Source: JAPOXK01 sp965220315 (GTDB lineage Bacteria; Chloroflexota; Dehalococcoidia; Bin125). Taken from it: 64,000 bases of DNA. Positions 54,101 through 61,330 of this stretch are shown here, piece by piece (position 1 is the first letter of the stretch; each line of letters begins with the position of its first letter). The notes under the pieces are model-generated. The model did no database searches, was not told where the DNA came from, and worked only from the letters and a program-made list of their open reading frames with translations. The position numbers and the translations under genes are program-made. The stretch lies in contig CBDCPP010000002.1 in the NCBI GenBank assembly GCA_965220315.1, positions 62,001 through 126,000 of the forward strand, in the 5' to 3' direction.

Positions 54101-54572
54101 GGTGGAACTCCGGATTCGCGACCTCGGCGATGCCGAGCGCGCGCGCGGCGCGTTTCTCACGTGGCACGTACTGCACGAAGTTCGAGCCGTGGCAGGTGTA
54201 GGCAAGACTGGGACCAAGCTGACACAAGAGCGGCAAGTCATCGCGGAGCAGCAGGCAAGAAATACCGTAGCTGGCTCGATCCTTGGGCAGGCTGCGACGG
54301 TTCCAGTCGCGCAGCTCGGTGTGGCGAGCGCGCAGGCTACGCTGCATGATGCCGGTGAGCGATCCCTCGGCCGTGAGGAATTCTTCGCCGATCCGCGTGA
54401 CCATCTCACCGATGAAACGCTCACTGCCGGCGCGCGCGGGCTCAGCCAATATGTAGAGACGGTCGCGACGATTGCCGGAGCCGTGGCGCTCCGCGTACGC
54501 GATCTCGGGGGATTCTTCGCTGGCTTCGCCCTTGACGATGCGGAGCTGCGCCGTCCAGAACTCTGCCGTCAT
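51189..54572 (-). CDS. Large membrane protein with degenerate PP2C-like domain and predicted beta-propeller
   Basis: This 1127-residue protein has four parts. Residues 1-220 resemble a PP2C-type phosphatase: RASYGISCLLLRDDLPLLCQ, LGPSLAYTCHGSNFVQ, HHVEFGADGYILLISRAAHE. The acidic metal ligands expected in GDSR and CSDGL-type motifs are replaced (LGPS, ISRA), so it is probably inactive. Residues 220-740 are a low-complexity Pro/Ser/Glu/Gly linker. A membrane helix follows (about 743-767, VVLVLGGTIGVLVIIGGVLL). Outside are a helical segment and repeated beta-propeller-like strands (GEVEVGQSEIYLLDESGGRV, ESSLYILDTERQLFRYAPG, LIYAVDRGNNRVVVFDPSGG). A signalling or scaffold role is inferred. It stands alone, divergent from the next gene. 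Confidence 0.8.
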   Translation of the reverse strand: MTAEFWTAQLRIVKGEASEESPEIAYAERHGSGNRRDRLYILAEPARAGSERFIGEMVTRIGEEFLTAEGSLTGIMQRSLRARHTELRDWNRRSLPKDRASYGISCLLLRDDLPLLCQLGPSLAYTCHGSNFVQYVPREKRAARALGIAEVANPEFHHVEFGADGYILLISRAAHEIFSDAVRERLQDTPPDEVLASLYPFLITLPSVSALVVAPLSAVAYLTPAVPVDADVAAASMLSQREEPLPDAEPIQAEPIPGDVREMGEAASATPIEPPPGLEGERPAAGETSYGLGGAPPPAPRAAEAQGAPSRSGGSSETPASASLARASVLDTITGGLRRILGWRHRTVGDDPWKAVEPGMASSAGQGRQHGIPKAAETSPSPLSDLWIGSAAAVGSIASDRIDPVALVLPPFEPAEFHLPGTSNEPPSPLEGGDLLGTAVDNLGEPPAKSKAAQQDSLSSPGVQDDDLADPSSHESPPRNDDGPLPSHEKAGESADGGSGKAESIYGLGEGGPAPSEASETAAQRHGSPETTPRRLTENRDDSSSGREQGNWSRSAGNDEDMGEPAPAPPLLEPSPASMEAPPDRDDPPAHASLLGPGGATATPPQAVNPLLTQIFPLSLPQQPPSAPPFLAGGSVPGAATRVAQPTAATAVADLMVGQVSWLEGAHAFEPAELVLEPSVTVESAAWPANPFSPLPHVLLPEKRDLDATSATNPLFGLRRIVPNLHARSRPRGPESGRQHGWGTNWTTVVLVLGGTIGVLVIIGGVLLVPDLLRESQSNQVDRLIAEARLRFRAASLEQEPQIVREELELAVASVAEALESEPANEEAVVLQAEIETALQRINLIVRPDDVAVALNLSTLVAPPFALGEVEVGQSEIYLLDESGGRVFAWPIEGTGEPVTVLRQGDLVGTTTVAAPVDVHWSVAESSLYILDTERQLFRYAPGAGLSAIGLPDAAALGSVDAVTAEGTAVYLLDVAGGSVWRYSSGPDGSLIRGTPVLERTELTGANSIVVAGAIFVASSDGRLRRFFGGGEQAFTEVGLDRPLLFAASLKLGSQTGLIYAVDRGNNRVVVFDPSGGLRVQIRDDLLAGLRGVAVDEAAGRLYYVTPDALLTSALPAFPSSAAAPTN

Positions 54573-54720
54573 CCGGCTCGACTCTCACCGCCGCCCCATA
54601 GGGATCTCTGTCACTGTACCATCCGAGCGATAGGTTGATGCGCTGACCCGCGCGATCGTGTGCGGCGGGTCGGACGCGACGCGAACTCACGCGCGCACGC
54701 GTTTGACTTCATGGCAAGGC

Positions 54721-55128
54721 GTGACCCACCCGAACAGTGACCCTGAAGATCAGTACGACTCGAACGGCGTGATTGAACGCGCCGCCGCCGAGGTGGCGGA
54801 TCTGCTCCGTCGCATAGCGGCAGACATTCGTCCGTTCCCCACGTTCCCCGGCGCGTTCTTCACAGAAGCCGTTGAGGTCGAGACGGAGGCGCCGAGCGCA
54901 CGCGCGCACGGCTGCATTGTTGTGACGCGCGAGGGCGAACTCAAGGAGCTGCGGATCGGCCTCGACGCGGAGGCCTTCGAGCGTCCGGGGATGCCGGATC
55001 CAGTCGCCTTGCGCAGCGAGGATCTGGCAGAGGTCGATCTCAGTGCGGCCGACCGCCTGCTCTACGGCCTAGCAGCGCTGCGGACGCTCATCGCGCTGGC
55101 CGGTGGCGGCTGCAAGCGCGATCGCTAA
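54721..55128 (+). CDS. Small hypothetical protein
   Basis: I do not recognise this protein. From the GTG at 54721 it is 135 residues and acidic, with a helix (IERAAAEVADLLRRIAADIR), a conserved-looking PTFPGAFFTEAVEVETEA strand region, and ARAHGCIVVTREGELKELRI leading to a C-terminal helix. An in-frame start at 54658 would add 21 low-quality residues. Its stop overlaps the convergent moaC stop by 4 bases. Function unknown. Confidence 0.65.
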   Translation: MTHPNSDPEDQYDSNGVIERAAAEVADLLRRIAADIRPFPTFPGAFFTEAVEVETEAPSARAHGCIVVTREGELKELRIGLDAEAFERPGMPDPVALRSEDLAEVDLSAADRLLYGLAALRTLIALAGGGCKRDR

Positions 55129-55625
55129 GACAGCTTGATCTCGCCCGAGCGCCCACCCCGCTTCTCACGAAGCCGGATATCTGTGATACGCATGCCGCGG
55201 TCGACGGCCTTAGCCATGTCGTAGATCGTCAAGGCCGCCACGCTCACGGCAGTCAACGCTTCCATCTCGACGCCGGTGCGGCCACGGCATCCCACGCGCG
55301 CGCGGATCTCCACCGCGCCGCCGAACCCTTCGGGCGCATTCTCCGAGAGGCTGAGAGCGACATCGACGTGCGTGAGAGCAAGCGGATGGCAGAGGGGAAC
55401 GAGTTCATGCGTACGCTTAGCAGCCATCACGCCCGCGATCTGAGCCGCAGTAAGGAGGTCTCCTTTCGCCAGCGTGACATCCCTGATCTGCTCGAACGTC
55501 GACCGTTGCAGTAAGACGCGTCCCTCGGCCACCGCCTCGCGCTCGCTCTCATCCTTGGCTGCTACGTCCACCATGCGTAGCCGGCCTCCAGTATCGACGT
55601 GGGACAGCGAGCGGAGATCCGCCAC
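55125..55625 (-). CDS. moaC: Cyclic pyranopterin monophosphate synthase
   Basis: MoaC acts with MoaA to make cyclic pyranopterin monophosphate, the first step of molybdenum cofactor synthesis. The 166-residue protein has LSHVDTGGRLRMVDVAAKDE, KGDLLTAAQIAGVMAAKRTH, LVPLCHPLALTHVDV and GVEMEALTAVSVAALTIYDM followed by AKAVDRGM, all diagnostic. GTG start 2 bases after the moaA stop; same operon as moaA and rdgB. Confidence 0.97.
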   Translation of the reverse strand: MADLRSLSHVDTGGRLRMVDVAAKDESEREAVAEGRVLLQRSTFEQIRDVTLAKGDLLTAAQIAGVMAAKRTHELVPLCHPLALTHVDVALSLSENAPEGFGGAVEIRARVGCRGRTGVEMEALTAVSVAALTIYDMAKAVDRGMRITDIRLREKRGGRSGEIKLS

Positions 55626-55627
55626 CG

Positions 55628-56656
55628 CTAGCCTCCGATATAAGACATCTCAATGCGAGAGGGATCCACAGTTTGGCTCGACCGGATCTCAGAGTAGCGA
55701 TCTTCGCGGGCTTCCCAGGTTTGACGAATTAATCGTGACAGCAGCGCGTCATCTGCGCCGCTGCGCAGCGGCTGGCAAAGATCCGTGCCCACCGACGCGA
55801 AGAGGCACGTGTAGAGCTTTCCGTCAGCTGAGAGACGAGCACGGGTGCAGTCGCTGCAGAACGGCTGGGTCACTGAAGCGATGACACCGATCTCACCGGA
55901 GCCGTCTCGGTAGCGGTAGCGTGCCGCCACTTCTCCCCGGTAGTTGGGCTCCAGTGGCTCCAGCGGCAGCTCGGCGTCGATCCGTTCGACGATCTCCGCA
56001 GCCGGCAGCACCTCGTCGAGGCACCAGCCGTTGGTATGTCCAACATCCATGTACTCGATGAAGCGCAGCACGTGTCCGGTGCCCTTGAAGTAGCGCGCCA
56101 TCGGCAGGATCTCTATGTCGTTTATGCCGCGCCGCACCACTGCATTGACCTTCACGGGCCGCAGCCCTGCCGCTGCGGCCGCGTCGATCCCGGCCAGCAC
56201 CTTCGCCACGGGAAAGCGCGCGTCGGTCATCGCCTGGAAGACATCATCATCCAACGCATCGAGGCTGACGGTCACACGTCGTAAACCAGCCGCCGCGAGC
56301 GACGCCGCCTGTTGTTCCAGCAGCGAGCCGTTGGTGGTGAGGGTCAGATCAACGTCCGGCACCGCTGCGAGCATCGCGACCAATTTAGGCAGCTCGCGCC
56401 GAAGAAGGGGCTCGCCGCCGGTTAGCCGGATCTTGCGAACACCCTCCGCGACGAAAAGCCGCGCCAAACGGGTGATCTCCTCGAAGCTGAGGATCTCGGA
56501 GTTGGGGAGGAACTCGAAGCCAGGACCGAAGAGTTCACGCGGCATGCAGTAGCGACAGCGGAAGTTGCAGCGATCGGTCACCGAGATGCGCAGGTCGCGC
56601 AGAGGACGCCCAAGTGTGTCGGCCACCGCTGGCCCCATAGAAGATCGACCGCTCAT
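55628..56656 (-). CDS. moaA: GTP 3',8-cyclase (MoaA)
   Basis: This radical SAM enzyme rearranges GTP in molybdenum cofactor synthesis. The 342-residue protein has the radical SAM motif CNFRCRYC, the GEP segment KIRLTGGEPLLRRELP, the second cluster Cys in FCSDCTRARLSADGKLYTC, and the conserved C-terminal Gly-Gly (SYIGG). Its start overlaps the rdgB stop by ATGA. No molybdoenzyme gene is visible in the window. Confidence 0.97.
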   Translation of the reverse strand: MSGRSSMGPAVADTLGRPLRDLRISVTDRCNFRCRYCMPRELFGPGFEFLPNSEILSFEEITRLARLFVAEGVRKIRLTGGEPLLRRELPKLVAMLAAVPDVDLTLTTNGSLLEQQAASLAAAGLRRVTVSLDALDDDVFQAMTDARFPVAKVLAGIDAAAAAGLRPVKVNAVVRRGINDIEILPMARYFKGTGHVLRFIEYMDVGHTNGWCLDEVLPAAEIVERIDAELPLEPLEPNYRGEVAARYRYRDGSGEIGVIASVTQPFCSDCTRARLSADGKLYTCLFASVGTDLCQPLRSGADDALLSRLIRQTWEAREDRYSEIRSSQTVDPSRIEMSYIGG

Positions 56657-57279
56657 CGGCTTTGCTCCGTGAGTAAGCGTGCCAGCAACGGCGCCGCGGC
56701 GTACAGAGCGCGGGCCCGGTGGCTGATGCGATTCTTCTCGTCCATGGTCAGTTCAGCCATGCGCCTGCCGTCCGGCAATTCGAATAGCGAGTCGTAGCCA
56801 AAGCCCGCGCTCCCTCGCTCGTCGGTTGCGATGCTGCCTGCAACGATCCCCTCCGTACACCAAACTCGCGACTGGCGCGGCAGTGCGATGGCGACCAGCG
56901 CCCGATACCGGGCCTTTCTTTTCTCTGCCGGGACACCCTCCAGCGTCATCAGGAGCCGCGCGCGGTTGGCGGCATCCGTTGCGCTGACTCCAGCATAACG
57001 GGCCGAGCGGATGCCCGGCGCGTCAGCCAAGGCGTCGACTTCCAAGCCGGAATCGTCGGCTAGAGCGGGCAGACCGGAAGCATCGGCGAATGCGTGCGCC
57101 TTGAGCGCCGCGTTTTCCCGGTAGGTGGCCCCATTTTCCACCACGCGGAGATGACCTAAGCCCGCCTCTTCCGGCGCCACCAGCGCCCAGTCTGCGTCGA
57201 TCAGTTGGCACAACTCGCGTACCTTGCCGGAGTTGTGCGTGGCAAGCAGTAGCGCTCGCGCGGGCTGCTGATCGGGCAT
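56653..57279 (-). CDS. rdgB: XTP/dITP diphosphatase (RdgB/HAM1 family)
   Basis: This house-cleaning enzyme removes deaminated purine nucleotides. From the ATG at 57279 (208 residues, GGGGGA upstream) it has LLLATHNSGKVREL, YRENAALKAHAFADASGLPA, ADDSGLEVDALADAPGIRSA, GFGYDSLFELPDGRRMAEL and a C-terminal EKNRISHRARAL, all typical. The longer frame to 57363 adds 28 unlike residues and nearly touches folC. It is the first gene of the rdgB-moaA-moaC operon. Confidence 0.95.
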   Translation of the reverse strand: MPDQQPARALLLATHNSGKVRELCQLIDADWALVAPEEAGLGHLRVVENGATYRENAALKAHAFADASGLPALADDSGLEVDALADAPGIRSARYAGVSATDAANRARLLMTLEGVPAEKRKARYRALVAIALPRQSRVWCTEGIVAGSIATDERGSAGFGYDSLFELPDGRRMAELTMDEKNRISHRARALYAAAPLLARLLTEQSR

Positions 57280-57361
57280 TTCGTGGTCTTCCCCCTTGCC
57301 GTGACGTAGGGTACCGGTACGCTGAGTCTCCAATCGGCCGTCCGTCATTGGGGATGTGGTC

Positions 57362-58762
57362 ATGGACTACCGCGCTGCTGTCGACTACTTGCTCGGATTC
57401 GCCGACTTCGAACGGTCTCGCCAAGCCGATCAGGAAGCGAACGCGTTCGTACTGGATCGGATCACGTCGCTGCTGAAGCGGCTGGATCGGCCGCAGGCTG
57501 GCCGCATAACGGTGCATGTAGCAGGGTCGAAAGGCAAGGGATCGGTGGCGACGATGGTCGAGTCGATCCTGCGAGCACAGGGCTTGCGCACTGGTCTCTA
57601 TACAAGCCCGCACTTGCATGATTTCACTGAACGGATCGCACTCGATGGGGTGGCGATCACACAAGAGATATTCGCCGACTTGGTCACGCAACTGGAACCC
57701 GTGGTCGCAGCGGAGCTGCGCGAGGCTCCGGGCCGACTCAGCACTTTCGAACTGCTGACCGCCATGGCCTTCCTCGCTTTCCGTGATGCCGCGGTGGAGG
57801 CGCAAGTGATCGAGGTGGGTCTAGGGGGCCGGCTGGACAGCACGAACATACTCGCCGAGAAGAATGCAGCGGTCATCACCGCTATCTCGGAAGAACATGT
57901 CAACATCCTGGGGCCAGAGCTAAGTCGCATCGCGTCAGAGAAGGCGGGGATCATCGTCCCGGGGACTAAGGCTGCAGTACTCGGTCCACAGCGGAGTCGC
58001 GCCGCAGCGGCACGAGTGATCGCGCGGGCGGAAGAGGTAGGCGTATCCCTGACGCAGGTGACGAAGGACTACCGCTGGGAGTACGCCGGTACCGATCGAC
58101 ACGGCCAGTGGCTGCGGATCTGGTCGAGAAACGCCGCCGACTTTGAGGAAGGTGGCGAAGAGACGTCAGCCAAGAGCACCCTTTATCTGCTTCCGCTGAT
58201 GGGATACCACCAGATCGAGAACGCCGCGACGGCGCTGGCCGCGATCGAGGTGCTGCGAGCACAGGGGCTGGTGATCGAACAGAGCGCGGTCCGGGCAGGC
58301 CTCGCCACAGTGCGTTGGCCGGCACGTTTGGAGTTGATTGCCGACAACCCGCGGCTCGTCATTGACGCGGCGCACAATGGCGAATCGTTCGATCGTGTGC
58401 TGGAGTCGCTGCGCAACTACTTTCCCCACGAACGGCTGGTGATCGTGGTAGGCATGTTGCGCGATAAAGATCTCGCAGCCATTGCGCAGCTCCTCCACCA
58501 GCACGCGGCGGCCCTCGTGGTGACCCAGCCGGACCATCCGCGTGCTCTGGAGGCACCAGCGCTGGCGGAGGCGTTGGCCGGATTTGAGGGGGCAATCATG
58601 GTGGAAGCGACCGTGGCCGATGCCCTCGGCGCAGCACGCGGCCTGGCAGGCGAGCGAGACGTGATCGCCGTACTGGGGTCGATCTTCTTGGCGGCTGAGA
58701 CGCGCGCCCTCACGCTACGGCAGCGTGGCATGACGCCAACATCGGCGCGCGCGGAGCCCTAG
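57362..58762 (+). CDS. folC: Bifunctional folylpolyglutamate/dihydrofolate synthase
   Basis: FolC adds glutamate to dihydropteroate or folates. The 466-residue protein (ATG at 57362; a GTG two codons earlier is possible) has the ATP-binding GSKGKGSVATMVESILRAQG, YTSPHLHDFTERI, the metal/substrate segment EVGLGGRLDSTNIL, SEKAGIIVPG, and the second-domain DAAHNGESFDRVLESL and VVGMLRDKD. The gene starts a + strand pair with fabF (3-base gap). Confidence 0.95.
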   Translation: MDYRAAVDYLLGFADFERSRQADQEANAFVLDRITSLLKRLDRPQAGRITVHVAGSKGKGSVATMVESILRAQGLRTGLYTSPHLHDFTERIALDGVAITQEIFADLVTQLEPVVAAELREAPGRLSTFELLTAMAFLAFRDAAVEAQVIEVGLGGRLDSTNILAEKNAAVITAISEEHVNILGPELSRIASEKAGIIVPGTKAAVLGPQRSRAAAARVIARAEEVGVSLTQVTKDYRWEYAGTDRHGQWLRIWSRNAADFEEGGEETSAKSTLYLLPLMGYHQIENAATALAAIEVLRAQGLVIEQSAVRAGLATVRWPARLELIADNPRLVIDAAHNGESFDRVLESLRNYFPHERLVIVVGMLRDKDLAAIAQLLHQHAAALVVTQPDHPRALEAPALAEALAGFEGAIMVEATVADALGAARGLAGERDVIAVLGSIFLAAETRALTLRQRGMTPTSARAEP

Positions 58763-58765
58763 ACC

Positions 58766-60025
58766 GTGCCTCGCAACCGCCCGCGTGTGGTGATCACGGG
58801 TATGGGTGCCATCAGTCCCGTTGGGATCGGCATCGACGCGTTCTGGGATTCGTGCGTGGCAGGACGCAGCGGGATTGAACGGCTACAAGCGTTCGATCCA
58901 TCGGATTTAACGTGCCAGATCGCGGGCGAAGTCCGGGATTTTGAGCCCACGGACCACATGGCCCGCAAAGGCGCACGGCGCATGGCGCGCTTCTCACAAT
59001 TCGCAGTGGCAGCGGCCTCCCAAGCCTTTGAGGACGCGGATCTGGACCTCGGCGCTGAGGACCGCACACGCATAGGGGTTGTGTTGGGCAACGGCATCGG
59101 CGGGCTTCCGAACATCCAGGCGGGCGTATTGCACATGCAGGAGCGGGGAGCGATGCGGCTCGACCCGCTCCTGATCCCGCGCGTCCTACCGAACATGGCC
59201 GCCTCGAACGTCTCAATGCAATTCGGGCTGCTCGGGTACAACAGCACCATCGTGACGGCGTGCGCGGCAGGCACGCAAGCGATCGGCGAAGCGGCGGAGT
59301 TGATCCGCCGCGGCGCGGCAGACGTGGTCGTCAGCGGCGGCACCGAGGCCGCCATGGTCGAGGTGATGGCGGGGGCGTTCGCAGTGATGCGCGCGCTCAG
59401 CTCCCGCAATGATGCACCACAGCGAGCTAGCCGTCCCTTCGATGCGGAGCGTGACGGCTTCGTGCCAGCGGAGGGCGCCGGTATCCTCTTACTCGAAAGC
59501 GAGGCCCATGCACAGGCGCGCGGTGCTCGTATCCGCGCGGAGATCGCCGGGTTCGGCGCGAGCGCGGACGCTTACCATTTGGTGGCCCCAGACGCGAGCG
59601 GTGACGGTCCCGTACGTGCGGTGACCGCTGCGCTCAAGGATGCGGGGATCGGTCCCGGAGAGATCGACTATGTCAATGCGCACGGCACGTCGACGCCGCT
59701 CAACGATATCTCCGAAACCAAAGCACTGAAGACCGCGTTGGGGAAAGATGCCTACCGCGTCGCCATTAGCGCGACGAAATCGATGATCGGACATGGATTC
59801 GGGGCAGGGGGAGCACTGGAATCGATTGCGGCAGTGCGATCGATCGAGACGGGACTAATCCACCCAACCGTGAACCTGGAGACACCGGACCCAGCGTGCG
59901 ACTTGGATTACGTACCAGGCACCGCGCGGGAGACGAAAGTTGACCTGGTTCTCAAGAACTCTTTCGGCTTTGGCGGGCAGAACGCCTGTCTAGTGTTCCG
60001 GCGCTACGAGGAGCAGCACCGCTAA
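58766..60025 (+). CDS. fabF: Beta-ketoacyl-ACP synthase II (FabF-like)
   Basis: This condensing enzyme elongates acyl-ACP in fatty acid synthesis. The 419-residue protein has RVVITGMGAISPVGIGIDAF, the catalytic Cys in TACAAGTQAIGEA, NAHGTSTPLND and KSMIGHGFGAGGALESIAA with the two catalytic His, and the terminal SFGFGGQNACLVF. GHGFGAGGALE differs mildly from the usual GHLLGAAGAVE. GTG start, 3 bases after folC. No other fab gene or acyl carrier protein is adjacent, so a specialised role is possible. Confidence 0.95.
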   Translation: MPRNRPRVVITGMGAISPVGIGIDAFWDSCVAGRSGIERLQAFDPSDLTCQIAGEVRDFEPTDHMARKGARRMARFSQFAVAAASQAFEDADLDLGAEDRTRIGVVLGNGIGGLPNIQAGVLHMQERGAMRLDPLLIPRVLPNMAASNVSMQFGLLGYNSTIVTACAAGTQAIGEAAELIRRGAADVVVSGGTEAAMVEVMAGAFAVMRALSSRNDAPQRASRPFDAERDGFVPAEGAGILLLESEAHAQARGARIRAEIAGFGASADAYHLVAPDASGDGPVRAVTAALKDAGIGPGEIDYVNAHGTSTPLNDISETKALKTALGKDAYRVAISATKSMIGHGFGAGGALESIAAVRSIETGLIHPTVNLETPDPACDLDYVPGTARETKVDLVLKNSFGFGGQNACLVFRRYEEQHR

Positions 60026-60037
60026 CACTAGGGGTCC

Positions 60038-60295
60038 CTAGGCGGAGATGGCGTGCGGTCGCACCTCGTTGGGCAAGAGTGCACCAAGTACGCGCTCCAT
60101 GGCCATGGAGTGGCAACACGTCGCGTGGTCCCGGAAAAAATGACAGTCGCACGACCAAGCGCCAGCTTCAAGGGTAACCGTATGGGTGCTGTTGTCGCCC
60201 CGCAGGCTGCACCTCAGCGAGTCGATAGTGATCCGATCCGGCTCGCTCGCGTACATTCGCGCTTTTTCGATCTTGCCGATAAGACTGCTGTTCAT
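60038..60295 (-). CDS. Small SWIM zinc-finger protein
   Basis: This 85-residue protein has a compact SWIM-type motif, SCDCHFFRDHATCCHSMAME (CxC then CxH), expected to bind zinc. An N-terminal helix (SSLIGKIEKARMYASEPDRI) and a strand region (GDNSTHTVTLEAGAW) come before it. GAGAGGG lies 8 bases before the ATG, supporting a real gene. Short proteins of this kind recur in Chloroflexota to my recollection. The role is unknown; SWIM domains bind DNA or proteins. Confidence 0.85.
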   Translation of the reverse strand: MNSSLIGKIEKARMYASEPDRITIDSLRCSLRGDNSTHTVTLEAGAWSCDCHFFRDHATCCHSMAMERVLGALLPNEVRPHAISA

Positions 60296-60477
60296 ACTCA
60301 GGCCCTCTCGACCGCGAAGACCGACCTCGCTTCACCAAAAGACCGCCTAACCGGCGGCCGCTGTGTTGCCACGCTATCTGAAAGCTGATCGTATCAACGT
60401 GCGCCACTCCTCACGTTTTCTCTGCTTCCCTGTCAATCTAGCACCCAGCCCTCGGGCTAGTCCGATGTCTTTAGTCT

Positions 60478-61068
60478 TTATGGAGAGCCGTCCAGCGGGA
60501 ACGCGCGGAGCGTCGTGTAGCGGGCGCCTTCGGGTCGCAGATCGCTGCGGAGAAGCTGCATCTGTTCGACAGGCAGGACAAGCGGCAGGGGTGCTTCAGC
60601 TTGCTTGACCAAACTGACCAAGTTGGCCCGATCTTTGGCAGTCGCGCGGTCGGGAACGCGCGCTAAAGTCAGGTGCGGGCGGAAGTCTCGGCGCTCGAGC
60701 GGAAACTCGTGCGCCGCCAGGTGTGCATCGATCGCTCCCGCGAGCTTGGCCGTGTCCGCGACGGCTCCGTCCAGCCCTACCCAGAGCACCCGCGGGCGGC
60801 GCCCACCGAAGACGCCGAAGCCGGTGAGCCGTAGGGCATGGCGCTGGGTCTCGGCGCAGATCTCCTCCAATTCCCGCTCAACGACGCCAATGCGCATCGA
60901 CGGGACATCGCCGAGGAACTTCAACGTTAAATGGATCGCCTCAGCACGGATCCAGCGAAGGCGCGGCGCTCCACTGCGCTCGAAGTGACGGCGCACGCGC
61001 TGGAGTTCCACGCGCACCGCCGACGGCACGGGCACGGCGATGAAAAGCCGAGCAGAGTCGGTCGGCAT
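60478..61068 (-). CDS. thpR: RNA 2',3'-cyclic phosphodiesterase (ThpR / 2'-5' RNA ligase family)
   Basis: This 2H phosphoesterase opens 2',3'-cyclic phosphates at RNA ends. The start is the ATG at 61068 (MPTDSARLFIAVPVPSAVR, 196 residues). Both catalytic HxTx motifs are present: HLTLKFLGDV and HLTLARVPDR. FGVFGGRRPRVLWVGL fits the family. A longer frame to 61152 adds 28 unlikely residues. It appears monocistronic, in a region of small accessory genes. Confidence 0.93.
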   Translation of the reverse strand: MPTDSARLFIAVPVPSAVRVELQRVRRHFERSGAPRLRWIRAEAIHLTLKFLGDVPSMRIGVVERELEEICAETQRHALRLTGFGVFGGRRPRVLWVGLDGAVADTAKLAGAIDAHLAAHEFPLERRDFRPHLTLARVPDRATAKDRANLVSLVKQAEAPLPLVLPVEQMQLLRSDLRPEGARYTTLRAFPLDGSP

Positions 61069-61330
61069 GACGTGCGCGAGCCTAACGCAGGCCCGCGCGC
61101 CCAGGCCTGAAGAATTCGACCGCGAATACGACGGGAGCGAGGTGGTGCTCACAGCCCGTTACCGGATCGACACGTCAGTGGAGGCAGAGCACTACCGTCA
61201 TGGCAGGATCTTGCAGCACGTGTTGTGGGTGTTGTGGGAGGGGTAGGGGAGGGGATTCAACAGGATGTAGTACAACTACGATTGGCGACGGAGGCGATCT
61301 AATCTCGCCAAGCAAGTAAGAGACACACTC

